Assembly (NCBI GenBank): GCA_019828595.1
Contig: JAHQRK010000026.1
Span: 682,001 to 746,000, forward strand
Source: Aphanomyces cochlioides
Taxonomy: Eukaryota > Oomycota > Saprolegniomycetes > Saprolegniales > Verrucalvaceae
Direction: 5' to 3'
Length of the DNA: 64,000 nt
Shown here: positions 1-13,152 of the stretch, piece by piece
How positions within the stretch are numbered: the first letter of the stretch is position 1
Layout of the letters: each line of letters begins with the position of its first letter
Translations under genes and position numbers: made by a program
The notes under the pieces: model-generated
What the model saw: the letters and a program-made list of their open reading frames with translations, nothing else
Told to the model about the DNA's origin: nothing
The model's database searches: none

Positions 1-184
1 TGCTACAATTCAACGAGTCCAGGGTTTGTCTGTTTCGAATAAGGGACTTTGCTGGGGTCCAACGAACCTTGTTTTCCATCGCACAAAAAAGAGAGGCTTT
101 TGGAGCAAGTCATTTGGTTCAGATATTTAAACTCGGAGTGGAATGAACTCAAGAGTCAGTATAGCGTATGACATGGATATGTAA

Positions 185-228
185 ACCTGTCCTCTCGTTG
201 AAAGCACTGTCTTTCCACGAAGACAGGT
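185..228. other. 44-nt hairpin present in every array unit (copy 1 shown)
   Basis: Positions 185-191 (ACCTGTC) pair with 222-228 (GACAGGT). Inside, TCGT pairs with ACGA and GAAAG with CTTTC, around a 6-nt CACTGT loop; the helices are separated by one T/C mismatch and a small 3/1 internal loop. It lies about 134 nt beyond the tRNA 3' end on the minus strand. It recurs at the same place in all units, including the truncated one. It could be a structured RNA, a processing signal or a remnant palindrome; no known RNA family is recognised. Confidence 0.5.
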
Positions 229-340
229 ATTTTGTGTGAGGCAGAATCATGTGGGTAGCGTGGGATCGAGTGGATGTATATGTAGGGTCTTGGTTGAGGA
301 TATGAATGGGTCAAACATGTGTGGGTATTGAAGTGATGGT

Positions 341-357
341 AAAAAGAGAGGGAAAAA
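341..357 (-). terminator. Pol III terminator of tRNA-Glu copy 1
   Basis: On the minus strand the tRNA is followed within 4-9 nt by a run of five T (353-357) and then by a second T5 run (341-345). Oligo-T is the standard RNA polymerase III stop. The same pair of runs follows every tRNA in the array; in unit 3 the proximal run is lengthened to seven T. Confidence 0.75.
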
Positions 358-361
358 GATT

Positions 362-434
362 TTCCCTAACCGGGACTCGAGCCCGGGTCGTATGGGTGAA
401 AGCCATATATCCTAACCGCCTAGACTATTAGGGA
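362..434 (-). tRNA. tRNA-Glu (anticodon UUC), array copy 1
   Basis: Read on the minus strand the 73 nt fold as a full cloverleaf. The acceptor TCCCTAA pairs with TTAGGGA, with discriminator A. The anticodon stem TATGG/CCATA holds the loop CTTTCAC, giving anticodon TTC. The T stem CCGGG/CCCGG is closed by the loop CTCGAGT. The GTCT...AGGA D-arm context matches eukaryotic tRNA-Glu. The gene decodes GAA/GAG in cytosolic translation. CCA is not encoded and there is no intron. One oddity is C where the T loop normally has U54, which also changes the internal B box. An oligo-T terminator follows directly. The unit-1 sequence upstream of the gene lacks one C (near 667) present in other copies. Confidence 0.92.
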
Positions 435-1268
435 ACCATACTTACGCCCACAATGCACCATACCATACACATTATACACCACTCACTACACACGTCAATA
501 CATACTACGCACCCCACTCCCACTATGACACACCTTCACTCCTTCTCTTTCTTATTCATCTGTCCTCATCGCAAACGGGACCCCTGGCAACACTATCTTC
601 TTATTCGACTCAACAAATCCCATACCAAACACAACGCGCTTGTCTTATCAACATGCTTTGAAGACAAACTCGCACGCATGACTCGGATAACTATACCGAC
701 CCACATGCAACTCGAGTCGTTCACGGATCACATGAAAATGCTCGGAAACAGTTCATCTGCACCCTGTGTATTTCTCGTAAGAGTGTGCATGCAGCTCTCG
801 ATGTCGTACCAACTTCAAACATGCCAACCGTGGTACATTCAAACGAGACAAACAATCGTACAGCCAAACTTAGAGTGTATATCAAAAGCTTAAGATCATA
901 CAGTTGATGCTACAATTCAACGAGTCCAGGGTTTGTCTGTTTCGAATAAGGGACTTTGCTGGGGTCCAACGAACCTTGTTTTCCATCGCACAAAAAAGAG
1001 AGGCTTTTGGAGCAAGTCATTTGGTTCAGATATTTAAACTCGGAGTGGAATGAACTCAAGAGTCAGTATAGCGTATGACATGGATATGTAAACCTGTCCT
1101 CTCGTTGAAAGCACTGTCTTTCCACGAAGACAGGTATTTTGTGTGAGGCAGAATCATGTGGGTAGCGTGGGATCGAGTGGATGTATATGTAGGGTCTTGG
1201 TTGAGGATATGAATGGGTCAAACATGTGTGGGTATTGAAGTGATGGTAAAAAGAGAGGGAAAAAGATT

Positions 1269-1341
1269 TTCCCTAACCGGGACTCGAGCCCGGGTCGTAT
1301 GGGTGAAAGCCATATATCCTAACCGCCTAGACTATTAGGGA
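1269..1341 (-). tRNA. tRNA-Glu (UUC), array copy 2
   Basis: Identical 73-nt gene in a 908-bp unit that serves as the typical unit; the same T5 terminators follow on the minus strand. Confidence 0.92.
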
Positions 1342-2177
1342 ACCATACTTACGCCCACAATGCACCATACCATACACATTATACACCACTCACTACACAC
1401 GTCAATACATACTACGCACCCCACTCCCACTATGACACACCTTCACTCCTTCTCTTTCTTATTCATCTGTCCTCATCGCAAACGGGACCCCTGGCAACAC
1501 TATCTTCTTATTCGACTCAACAAATCCCATACCAAACACAACGCGCTTGTCTTATCAACATGCTTTGAAGACAAACCTCGCACGCATGACTCGGATAACT
1601 ATACCGACCCACATGCAACTCGAGTCGTTCACGGATCACATGAAAATGCTCGGAAACAGTTCATCTGCACCCTGTGTATTTCTCGTAAGAGTGTGCATGC
1701 AGCTCTCGATGTCGTACCAACTTCAAACATGCCAACCGTGGTACATTCAAACGAGACAAACAATCGTACAGCCAAACTTAGAGTGTATATCAAAAGCTTA
1801 AGATCATACAGTTGATGCTACAATTCAACGAGTCCAGGGTTTGTCTGTTTCGAATAAGGGACTTTGCTGGGGTCCAACGAACCTTGTTTTCCATCGCACA
1901 AAAAAGAGAGGCTTTTGGAGCAAGTCATTTGGTTCAGATATTTAAACTCGGAGTGGAATGAACTCAAGAGTCAGTATAGCGTATGACATGGATATGTAAA
2001 CCTGTCCTCTCGTTGAAAGCACTGTCTTTCCACGAAGACAGGTATTTTGTGTGAGGCAGAATCATGTGGGTAGCGTGGGATCGAGTGGATGTATATGTAG
2101 GGTCTTGGTTGAGGATATGAATGGGTCAAACATGTGTGGGTATTGAAGTGATGGTAAAAAGAGAGGAAAAAAAGATT

Positions 2178-2250
2178 TTCCCTAACCGGGACTCGAGCCC
2201 GGGTCGTATGGGTGAAAGCCATATATCCTAACCGCCTAGACTATTAGGGA
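2178..2250 (-). tRNA. tRNA-Glu (UUC), array copy 3
   Basis: Identical tRNA sequence. The 3' flank differs: the proximal oligo-T run is seven T instead of five, making the unit 909 bp. Confidence 0.92.
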
Positions 2251-3085
2251 ACCATACTTACGCCCACAATGCACCATACCATACACATTATACACCACTC
2301 ACTACACACGTCAATACATACTACGCACCCCACTCCCACTATGACACACCTTCACTCCTTCTCTTTCTTATTCATCTGTCCTCATCGCAAACGGGACCCC
2401 TGGCAACACTATCTTCTTATTCGACTCAACAAATCCCATACCAAACACAACGCGCTTGTCTTATCAACATGCTTTGAAGACAAACCTCGCACGCATGACT
2501 CGGATAACTATACCGACCCACATGCAACTCGAGTCGTTCACGGATCACATGAAAATGCTCGGAAACAGTTCATCTGCACCCTGTGTATTTCTCGTAAGAG
2601 TGTGCATGCAGCTCTCGATGTCGTACCAACTTCAAACATGCCAACCGTGGTACATTCAAACGAGACAAACAATCGTACAGCCAAACTTAGAGTGTATATC
2701 AAAAGCTTAAGATCATACAGTTGATGCTACAATTCAACGAGTCCAGGGTTTGTCTGTTTCGAATAAGGGACTTTGCTGGGGTCCAACGAACCTTGTTTTC
2801 CATCGCACAAAAAAGAGAGGCTTTTGGAGCAAGTCATTTGGTTCAGATATTTAAACTCGGAGTGGAATGAACTCAAGAGTCAGTATAGCGTATGACATGG
2901 ATATGTAAACCTGTCCTCTCGTTGAAAGCACTGTCTTTCCACGAAGACAGGTATTTTGTGTGAGGCAGAATCATGTGGGTAGCGTGGGATCGAGTGGATG
3001 TATATGTAGGGTCTTGGTTGAGGATATGAATGGGTCAAACATGTGTGGGTATTGAAGTGATGGTAAAAAGAGAGGGAAAAAGATT

Positions 3086-3158
3086 TTCCCTAACCGGGAC
3101 TCGAGCCCGGGTCGTATGGGTGAAAGCCATATATCCTAACCGCCTAGACTATTAGGGA
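3086..3158 (-). tRNA. tRNA-Glu (UUC), array copy 4
   Basis: Identical tRNA sequence and flanks in a 908-bp unit. Confidence 0.92.
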
Positions 3159-3993
3159 ACCATACTTACGCCCACAATGCACCATACCATACACATTATA
3201 CACCACTCACTACACACGTCAATACATACTACGCACCCCACTCCCACTATGACACACCTTCACTCCTTCTCTTTCTTATTCATCTGTCCTCATCGCAAAC
3301 GGGACCCCTGGCAACACTATCTTCTTATTCGACTCAACAAATCCCATACCAAACACAACGCGCTTGTCTTATCAACATGCTTTGAAGACAAACCTCGCAC
3401 GCATGACTCGGATAACTATACCGACCCACATGCAACTCGAGTCGTTCACGGATCACATGAAAATGCTCGGAAACAGTTCATCTGCACCCTGTGTATTTCT
3501 CGTAAGAGTGTGCATGCAGCTCTCGATGTCGTACCAACTTCAAACATGCCAACCGTGGTACATTCAAACGAGACAAACAATCGTACAGCCAAACTTAGAG
3601 TGTATATCAAAAGCTTAAGATCATACAGTTGATGCTACAATTCAACGAGTCCAGGGTTTGTCTGTTTCGAATAAGGGACTTTGCTGGGGTCCAACGAACC
3701 TTGTTTTCCATCGCACAAAAAAGAGAGGCTTTTGGAGCAAGTCATTTGGTTCAGATATTTAAACTCGGAGTGGAATGAACTCAAGAGTCAGTATAGCGTA
3801 TGACATGGATATGTAAACCTGTCCTCTCGTTGAAAGCACTGTCTTTCCACGAAGACAGGTATTTTGTGTGAGGCAGAATCATGTGGGTAGCGTGGGATCG
3901 AGTGGATGTATATGTAGGGTCTTGGTTGAGGATATGAATGGGTCAAACATGTGTGGGTATTGAAGTGATGGTAAAAAGAGAGGGAAAAAGATT

Positions 3994-4066
3994 TTCCCTA
4001 ACCGGGACTCGAGCCCGGGTCGTATGGGTGAAAGCCATATATCCTAACCGCCTAGACTATTAGGGA
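3994..4066 (-). tRNA. tRNA-Glu (UUC), array copy 5
   Basis: Identical tRNA sequence and flanks in a 908-bp unit. Confidence 0.92.
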
Positions 4067-4901
4067 ACCATACTTACGCCCACAATGCACCATACCATAC
4101 ACATTATACACCACTCACTACACACGTCAATACATACTACGCACCCCACTCCCACTATGACACACCTTCACTCCTTCTCTTTCTTATTCATCTGTCCTCA
4201 TCGCAAACGGGACCCCTGGCAACACTATCTTCTTATTCGACTCAACAAATCCCATACCAAACACAACGCGCTTGTCTTATCAACATGCTTTGAAGACAAA
4301 CCTCGCACGCATGACTCGGATAACTATACCGACCCACATGCAACTCGAGTCGTTCACGGATCACATGAAAATGCTCGGAAACAGTTCATCTGCACCCTGT
4401 GTATTTCTCGTAAGAGTGTGCATGCAGCTCTCGATGTCGTACCAACTTCAAACATGCCAACCGTGGTACATTCAAACGAGACAAACAATCGTACAGCCAA
4501 ACTTAGAGTGTATATCAAAAGCTTAAGATCATACAGTTGATGCTACAATTCAACGAGTCCAGGGTTTGTCTGTTTCGAATAAGGGACTTTGCTGGGGTCC
4601 AACGAACCTTGTTTTCCATCGCACAAAAAAGAGAGGCTTTTGGAGCAAGTCATTTGGTTCAGATATTTAAACTCGGAGTGGAATGAACTCAAGAGTCAGT
4701 ATAGCGTATGACATGGATATGTAAACCTGTCCTCTCGTTGAAAGCACTGTCTTTCCACGAAGACAGGTATTTTGTGTGAGGCAGAATCATGTGGGTAGCG
4801 TGGGATCGAGTGGATGTATATGTAGGGTCTTGGTTGAGGATATGAATGGGTCAAACATGTGTGGGTATTGAAGTGATGGTAAAAAGAGAGGGAAAAAGAT
4901 T

Positions 4902-4974
4902 TTCCCTAACCGGGACTCGAGCCCGGGTCGTATGGGTGAAAGCCATATATCCTAACCGCCTAGACTATTAGGGA
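4902..4974 (-). tRNA. tRNA-Glu (UUC), array copy 6
   Basis: Identical tRNA sequence and flanks in a 908-bp unit. Confidence 0.92.
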
Positions 4975-5809
4975 ACCATACTTACGCCCACAATGCACCA
5001 TACCATACACATTATACACCACTCACTACACACGTCAATACATACTACGCACCCCACTCCCACTATGACACACCTTCACTCCTTCTCTTTCTTATTCATC
5101 TGTCCTCATCGCAAACGGGACCCCTGGCAACACTATCTTCTTATTCGACTCAACAAATCCCATACCAAACACAACGCGCTTGTCTTATCAACATGCTTTG
5201 AAGACAAACCTCGCACGCATGACTCGGATAACTATACCGACCCACATGCAACTCGAGTCGTTCACGGATCACATGAAAATGCTCGGAAACAGTTCATCTG
5301 CACCCTGTGTATTTCTCGTAAGAGTGTGCATGCAGCTCTCGATGTCGTACCAACTTCAAACATGCCAACCGTGGTACATTCAAACGAGACAAACAATCGT
5401 ACAGCCAAACTTAGAGTGTATATCAAAAGCTTAAGATCATACAGTTGATGCTACAATTCAACGAGTCCAGGGTTTGTCTGTTTCGAATAAGGGACTTTGC
5501 TGGGGTCCAACGAACCTTGTTTTCCATCGCACAAAAAAGAGAGGCTTTTGGAGCAAGTCATTTGGTTCAGATATTTAAACTCGGAGTGGAATGAACTCAA
5601 GAGTCAGTATAGCGTATGACATGGATATGTAAACCTGTCCTCTCGTTGAAAGCACTGTCTTTCCACGAAGACAGGTATTTTGTGTGAGGCAGAATCATGT
5701 GGGTAGCGTGGGATCGAGTGGATGTATATGTAGGGTCTTGGTTGAGGATATGAATGGGTCAAACATGTGTGGGTATTGAAGTGATGGTAAAAAGAGAGGG
5801 AAAAAGATT

Positions 5810-5882
5810 TTCCCTAACCGGGACTCGAGCCCGGGTCGTATGGGTGAAAGCCATATATCCTAACCGCCTAGACTATTAGGGA
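5810..5882 (-). tRNA. tRNA-Glu (UUC), array copy 7
   Basis: Identical tRNA sequence; this is the last unit of the uninterrupted left block with the GGGATCGAG variant in the spacer. Confidence 0.92.
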
Positions 5883-6716
5883 ACCATACTTACGCCCACA
5901 ATGCACCATACCATACACATTATACACCACTCACTACACACGTCAATACATACTACGCACCCCACTCCCACTATGACACACCTTCACTCCTTCTCTTTCT
6001 TATTCATCTGTCCTCATCGCAAACGGGACCCCTGGCAACACTATCTTCTTATTCGACTCAACAAATCCCATACCAAACACAACGCGCTTGTCTTATCAAC
6101 ATGCTTTGAAGACAAACCTCGCACGCATGACTCGGATAACTATACCGACCCACATGCAACTCGAGTCGTTCACGGATCACATGAAAATGCTCGGAAACAG
6201 TTCATCTGCACCCTGTGTATTTCTCGTAAGAGTGTGCATGCAGCTCTCGATGTCGTACCAACTTCAAACATGCCAACCGTGGTACATTCAAACGAGACAA
6301 ACAATCGTACAGCCAAACTTAGAGTGTATATCAAAAGCTTAAGATCATACAGTTGATGCTACAATTCAACGAGTCCAGGGTTTGTCTGTTTCGAATAAGG
6401 GACTTTGCTGGGGTCCAACGAACCTTGTTTTCCATCGCACAAAAAAGAGAGGCTTTTGGAGCAAGTCATTTGGTTCAGATATTTAAACTCGGAGTGGAAT
6501 GAACTCAAGAGTCAGTATAGCGTATGACATGGATATGTAAACCTGTCCTCTCGTTGAAAGCACTGTCTTTCCACGAAGACAGGTATTTTGTGTGAGGCAG
6601 AATCATGTGGGTAGCGTGGGGTCGAGTGGATGTATATGTAGGGTCTTGGTTGAGGATATGAATGGGCAAACATGTGTGGGTATTGAAGTGATGGTAAAAA
6701 GAGAGGGAAAAAGATT

Positions 6717-6789
6717 TTCCCTAACCGGGACTCGAGCCCGGGTCGTATGGGTGAAAGCCATATATCCTAACCGCCTAGACTATTAGGGA
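6717..6789 (-). tRNA. tRNA-Glu (UUC), array copy 8
   Basis: Identical tRNA sequence. The spacer carries the GGGGTCGAG variant and lacks one T near 6667, giving a 907-bp unit. Confidence 0.92.
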
Positions 6790-7624
6790 ACCATACTTAC
6801 GCCCACAATGCACCATACCATACACATTATACACCACTCACTACACACGTCAATACATACTACGCACCCCACTCCCACTATGACACACCTTCACTCCTTC
6901 TCTTTCTTATTCATCTGTCCTCATCGCAAACGGGACCCCTGGCAACACTATCTTCTTATTCGACTCAACAAATCCCATACCAAACACAACGCGCTTGTCT
7001 TATCAACATGCTTTGAAGACAAACCTCGCACGCATGACTCGGATAACTATACCGACCCACATGCAACTCGAGTCGTTCACGGATCACATGAAAATGCTCG
7101 GAAACAGTTCATCTGCACCCTGTGTATTTCTCGTAAGAGTGTGCATGCAGCTCTCGATGTCGTACCAACTTCAAACATGCCAACCGTGGTACATTCAAAC
7201 GAGACAAACAATCGTACAGCCAAACTTAGAGTGTATATCAAAAGCTTAAGATCATACAGTTGATGCTACAATTCAACGAGTCCAGGGTTTGTCTGTTTCG
7301 AATAAGGGACTTTGCTGGGGTCCAACGAACCTTGTTTTCCATCGCACAAAAAAGAGAGGCTTTTGGAGCAAGTCATTTGGTTCAGATATTTAAACTCGGA
7401 GTGGAATGAACTCAAGAGTCAGTATAGCGTATGACATGGATATGTAAACCTGTCCTCTCGTTGAAAGCACTGTCTTTCCACGAAGACAGGTATTTTGTGT
7501 GAGGCAGAATCATGTGGGTAGCGTGGGATCGAGTGGATGTATATGTAGGGTCTTGGTTGAGGATATGAATGGGTCAAACATGTGTGGGTATTGAAGTGAT
7601 GGTAAAAAGAGAGGGAAAAAGATT

Positions 7625-7697
7625 TTCCCTAACCGGGACTCGAGCCCGGGTCGTATGGGTGAAAGCCATATATCCTAACCGCCTAGACTATTAGGGA
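7625..7697 (-). tRNA. tRNA-Glu (UUC), array copy 9
   Basis: Identical tRNA sequence. The unit has the GGGATCGAG variant and a 2-nt longer end (8159-8170), giving 910 bp. Confidence 0.92.
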
Positions 7698-8533
7698 ACC
7701 ATACTTACGCCCACAATGCACCATACCATACACATTATACACCACTCACTACACACGTCAATACATACTACGCACCCCACTCCCACTATGACACACCTTC
7801 ACTCCTTCTCTTTCTTATTCATCTGTCCTCATCGCAAACGGGACCCCTGGCAACACTATCTTCTTATTCGACTCAACAAATCCCATACCAAACACAACGC
7901 GCTTGTCTTATCAACATGCTTTGAAGACAAACCTCGCACGCATGACTCGGATAACTATACCGACCCACATGCAACTCGAGTCGTTCACGGATCACATGAA
8001 AATGCTCGGAAACAGTTCATCTGCACCCTGTGTATTTCTCGTAAGAGTGTGCATGCAGCTCTCGATGTCGTACCAACTTCAAACATGCCAACCGTGGTAC
8101 ATTCAAACGAGACAAACAATCGTACAGCCAAACTTAGAGTGTATATCAAAAGCTTAAGATCATCATAAGTTGATGCTACAATTCAACGAGTCCAGGGTTT
8201 GTCTGTTTCGAATAAGGGACTTTGCTGGGGTCCAACGAACCTTGTTTTCCATCGCACAAAAAAGAGAGGCTTTTGGAGCAAGTCATTTGGTTCAGATATT
8301 TAAACTCGGAGTGGAATGAACTCAAGAGTCAGTATAGCGTATGACATGGATATGTAAACCTGTCCTCTCGTTGAAAGCACTGTCTTTCCACGAAGACAGG
8401 TATTTTGTGTGAGGCAGAATCATGTGGGTAGCGTGGGTCGAGTGGATGTATATGTAGGGTCTTGGTTGAGGATATGAATGGGTCAAACATGTGTGGGTAT
8501 TGAAGTGATGGTAAAAAGAGAGGGAAAAAGATT

Positions 8534-8606
8534 TTCCCTAACCGGGACTCGAGCCCGGGTCGTATGGGTGAAAGCCATATATCCTAACCGCCTAGACTAT
8601 TAGGGA
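8534..8606 (-). tRNA. tRNA-Glu (UUC), array copy 10
   Basis: Identical tRNA sequence. The spacer has the shortest variant, GTGGGTCGAG (near 8435), giving 907 bp. Confidence 0.92.
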
Positions 8607-9440
8607 ACCATACTTACGCCCACAATGCACCATACCATACACATTATACACCACTCACTACACACGTCAATACATACTACGCACCCCACTCCCACTATGA
8701 CACACCTTCACTCCTTCTCTTTCTTATTCATCTGTCCTCATCGCAAACGGGACCCCTGGCAACACTATCTTCTTATTCGACTCAACAAATCCCATACCAA
8801 ACACAACGCGCTTGTCTTATCAACATGCTTTGAAGACAAACCTCGCACGCATGACTCGGATAACTATACCGACCCACATGCAACTCGAGTCGTTCACGGA
8901 TCACATGAAAATGCTCGGAAACAGTTCATCTGCACCCTGTGTATTTCTCGTAAGAGTGTGCATGCAGCTCTCGATGTCGTACCAACTTCAAACATGCCAA
9001 CCGTGGTACATTCAAACGAGACAAACAATCGTACAGCCAAACTTAGAGTGTATATCAAAAGCTTAAGATCATACAGTTGATGCTACAATTCAACGAGTCC
9101 AGGGTTTGTCTGTTTCGAATAAGGGACTTTGCTGGGGTCCAACGAACCTTGTTTTCCATCGCACAAAAAGAGAGGCTTTTGGAGCAAGTCATTTGGTTCA
9201 GATATTTAAACTCGGAGTGGAATGAACTCAAGAGTCAGTATAGCGTATGACATGGATATGTAAACCTGTCCTCTCGTTGAAAGCACTGTCTTTCCACGAA
9301 GACAGGTATTTTGTGTGAGGCAGAATCATGTGGGTAGCGTGGGGTCGAGTGGATGTATATGTAGGGTCTTGGTTGAGGATATGAATGGGTCAAACATGTG
9401 TGGGTATTGAAGTGATGGTAAAAAGAGAGGGAAAAAGATT

Positions 9441-9513
9441 TTCCCTAACCGGGACTCGAGCCCGGGTCGTATGGGTGAAAGCCATATATCCTAACCGCCT
9501 AGACTATTAGGGA
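9441..9513 (-). tRNA. tRNA-Glu (UUC), array copy 11
   Basis: Identical tRNA sequence. The unit's A run near 9165 is one base shorter than in other units (907 bp). Confidence 0.92.
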
Positions 9514-10348
9514 ACCATACTTACGCCCACAATGCACCATACCATACACATTATACACCACTCACTACACACGTCAATACATACTACGCACCCCACTCCC
9601 ACTATGACACACCTTCACTCCTTCTCTTTCTTATTCATCTGTCCTCATCGCAAACGGGACCCCTGGCAACACTATCTTCTTATTCGACTCAACAAATCCC
9701 ATACCAAACACAACGCGCTTGTCTTATCAACATGCTTTGAAGACAAACCTCGCACGCATGACTCGGATAACTATACCGACCCACATGCAACTCGAGTCGT
9801 TCACGGATCACATGAAAATGCTCGGAAACAGTTCATCTGCACCCTGTGTATTTCTCGTAAGAGTGTGCATGCAGCTCTCGATGTCGTACCAACTTCAAAC
9901 ATGCCAACCGTGGTACATTCAAACGAGACAAACAATCGTACAGCCAAACTTAGAGTGTATATCAAAAGCTTAAGATCATACAGTTGATGCTACAATTCAA
10001 CGAGTCCAGGGTTTGTCTGTTTCGAATAAGGGACTTTGCTGGGGTCCAACGAACCTTGTTTTCCATCGCACAAAAAAGAGAGGCTTTTGGAGCAAGTCAT
10101 TTGGTTCAGATATTTAAACTCGGAGTGGAATGAACTCAAGAGTCAGTATAGCGTATGACATGGATATGTAAACCTGTCCTCTCGTTGAAAGCACTGTCTT
10201 TCCACGAAGACAGGTATTTTGTGTGAGGCAGAATCATGTGGGTAGCGTGGGGTCGAGTGGATGTATATGTAGGGTCTTGGTTGAGGATATGAATGGGTCA
10301 AACATGTGTGGGTATTGAAGTGATGGTAAAAAGAGAGGGAAAAAGATT

Positions 10349-10421
10349 TTCCCTAACCGGGACTCGAGCCCGGGTCGTATGGGTGAAAGCCATATATCCT
10401 AACCGCCTAGACTATTAGGGA
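10349..10421 (-). tRNA. tRNA-Glu (UUC), array copy 12
   Basis: Identical tRNA sequence. A 3-nt insertion lies in the tRNA 5' flank near 10679, giving 911 bp. Confidence 0.92.
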
Positions 10422-11263
10422 ACCATACTTACGCCCACAATGCACCATACCATACACATTATACACCACTCACTACACACGTCAATACATACTACGCACC
10501 CCACTCCCACTATGACACACCTTCACTCCTTCTCTTTCTTATTCATCTGTCCTCATCGCAAACGGGACCCCTGGCAACACTATCTTCTTATTCGACTCAA
10601 CAAATCCCATACCAAACACAACGCGCTTGTCTTATCAACATGCTTTGAAGACAAACCTCGCACGCATGACTCGGATAACGGATATACCGACCCACATGCA
10701 ACTCGAGTCGTTCACGGATCACATGAAAATGCTCGGAAACAGTTCATCTGCACCCTGTGTATTTCTCGTAAGAGTGTGCATGCAGCTCTCGATGTCGTAC
10801 CAACTTCAAACATGCCAACCGTGGTACATTCAAACGAGACAAACAATCGTACAGCCAAACTTAGAGTGTATATCAAAAGCTTAAGATCATACAGTTGATG
10901 CTACAATTCAACGAGTCCAGGGTTTGTCTGTTTCGAATAAGGGACTTTGCTGGGGTCCAACGAACCTTGTTTTCCATCGCACAAAAAAGAGAGGCTTTTG
11001 GAGCAAGTCATTTGGTTCAGATATTTAAACTCGGAGTGGAATGAACTCAAGAGTCAGTATAGCGTATGACATGGATATGTAAACCTGTCCTCTCGTTGAA
11101 AGCACTGTCTTTCCACGAAGACAGGTATTTTGTGTGAGGCAGAATCATGTGGGTAGCGTGGGGTCGAGTGGATGTATATGTAGGTAGGGTCTTGGTTGAG
11201 GATATGAATGGGTCAAACATGTGTGGGTATTGAAGTGATGGTAAAAAGAGAGGGAAAAAGATT

Positions 11264-11336
11264 TTCCCTAACCGGGACTCGAGCCCGGGTCGTATGGGTG
11301 AAAGCCATATATCCTAACCGCCTAGACTATTAGGGA
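11264..11336 (-). tRNA. tRNA-Glu (UUC), array copy 13
   Basis: Identical tRNA sequence. A 4-nt duplication (GTAG) lies near 11180 on the 3' side of the gene, giving 912 bp. Confidence 0.92.
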
Positions 11337-12171
11337 ACCATACTTACGCCCACAATGCACCATACCATACACATTATACACCACTCACTACACACGTCAA
11401 TACATACTACGCACCCCACTCCCACTATGACACACCTTCACTCCTTCTCTTTCTTATTCATCTGTCCTCATCGCAAACGGGACCCCTGGCAACACTATCT
11501 TCTTATTCGACTCAACAAATCCCATACCAAACACAACGCGCTTGTCTTATCAACATGCTTTGAAGACAAACCTCGCACGCATGACTCGGATAACTATACC
11601 GACCCACATGCAACTCGAGTCGTTCACGGATCACATGAAAATGCTCGGAAACAGTTCATCTGCACCCTGTGTATTTCTCGTAAGAGTGTGCATGCAGCTC
11701 TCGATGTCGTACCAACTTCAAACATGCCAACCGTGGTACATTCAAACGAGACAAACAATCGTACAGCCAAACTTAGAGTGTATATCAAAAGCTTAAGATC
11801 ATACAGTTGATGCTACAATTCAACGAGTCCAGGGTTTGTCTGTTTCGAATAAGGGACTTTGCTGGGGTCCAACGAACCTTGTTTTCCATCGCACAAAAAA
11901 GAGAGGCTTTTGGAGCAAGTCATTTGGTTCAGATATTTAAACTCGGAGTGGAATGAACTCAAGAGTCAGTATAGCGTATGACATGGATATGTAAACCTGT
12001 CCTCTCGTTGAAAGCACTGTCTTTCCACGAAGACAGGTATTTTGTGTGAGGCAGAATCATGTGGGTAGCGTGGGGTCGAGTGGATGTATATGTAGGGTCT
12101 TGGTTGAGGATATGAATGGGTCAAACATGTGTGGGTATTGAAGTGATGGTAAAAAGAGAGGGAAAAAGATT

Positions 12172-12244
12172 TTCCCTAACCGGGACTCGAGCCCGGGTCG
12201 TATGGGTGAAAGCCATATATCCTAACCGCCTAGACTATTAGGGA
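12172..12244 (-). tRNA. tRNA-Glu (UUC), array copy 14
   Basis: Identical tRNA sequence in a 908-bp unit with the GGGGTCGAG spacer variant. Confidence 0.92.
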
Positions 12245-13079
12245 ACCATACTTACGCCCACAATGCACCATACCATACACATTATACACCACTCACTACA
12301 CACGTCAATACATACTACGCACCCCACTCCCACTATGACACACCTTCACTCCTTCTCTTTCTTATTCATCTGTCCTCATCGCAAACGGGACCCCTGGCAA
12401 CACTATCTTCTTATTCGACTCAACAAATCCCATACCAAACACAACGCGCTTGTCTTATCAACATGCTTTGAAGACAAACCTCGCACGCATGACTCGGATA
12501 ACTATACCGACCCACATGCAACTCGAGTCGTTCACGGATCACATGAAAATGCTCGGAAACAGTTCATCTGCACCCTGTGTATTTCTCGTAAGAGTGTGCA
12601 TGCAGCTCTCGATGTCGTACCAACTTCAAACATGCCAACCGTGGTACATTCAAACGAGACAAACAATCGTACAGCCAAACTTAGAGTGTATATCAAAAGC
12701 TTAAGATCATACAGTTGATGCTACAATTCAACGAGTCCAGGGTTTGTCTGTTTCGAATAAGGGACTTTGCTGGGGTCCAACGAACCTTGTTTTCCATCGC
12801 ACAAAAAAGAGAGGCTTTTGGAGCAAGTCATTTGGTTCAGATATTTAAACTCGGAGTGGAATGAACTCAAGAGTCAGTATAGCGTATGACATGGATATGT
12901 AAACCTGTCCTCTCGTTGAAAGCACTGTCTTTCCACGAAGACAGGTATTTTGTGTGAGGCAGAATCATGTGGGTAGCGTGGGGTCGAGTGGATGTATATG
13001 TAGGGTCTTGGTTGAGGATATGAATGGGTCAAACATGTGTGGGTATTGAAGTGATGGTAAAAAGAGAGGGAAAAAGATT

Positions 13080-13152
13080 TTCCCTAACCGGGACTCGAGC
13101 CCGGGTCGTATGGGTGAAAGCCATATATCCTAACCGCCTAGACTATTAGGGA
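13080..13152 (-). tRNA. tRNA-Glu (UUC), array copy 15
   Basis: Identical tRNA sequence in a 908-bp unit with the GGGGTCGAG spacer variant. Confidence 0.92.

Noticed and set aside
453..893. A ~150-codon plus-strand ORF (MHHTIHIIHHSL...) repeated in every array unit
   Set aside because: Its conservation follows from homogenisation of the whole unit. The composition is low-complexity His/Thr, single-base indels change its frame in copy 1 and its end in copy 9, and it lies in the 5' flank of the tRNA gene. No coding signal.
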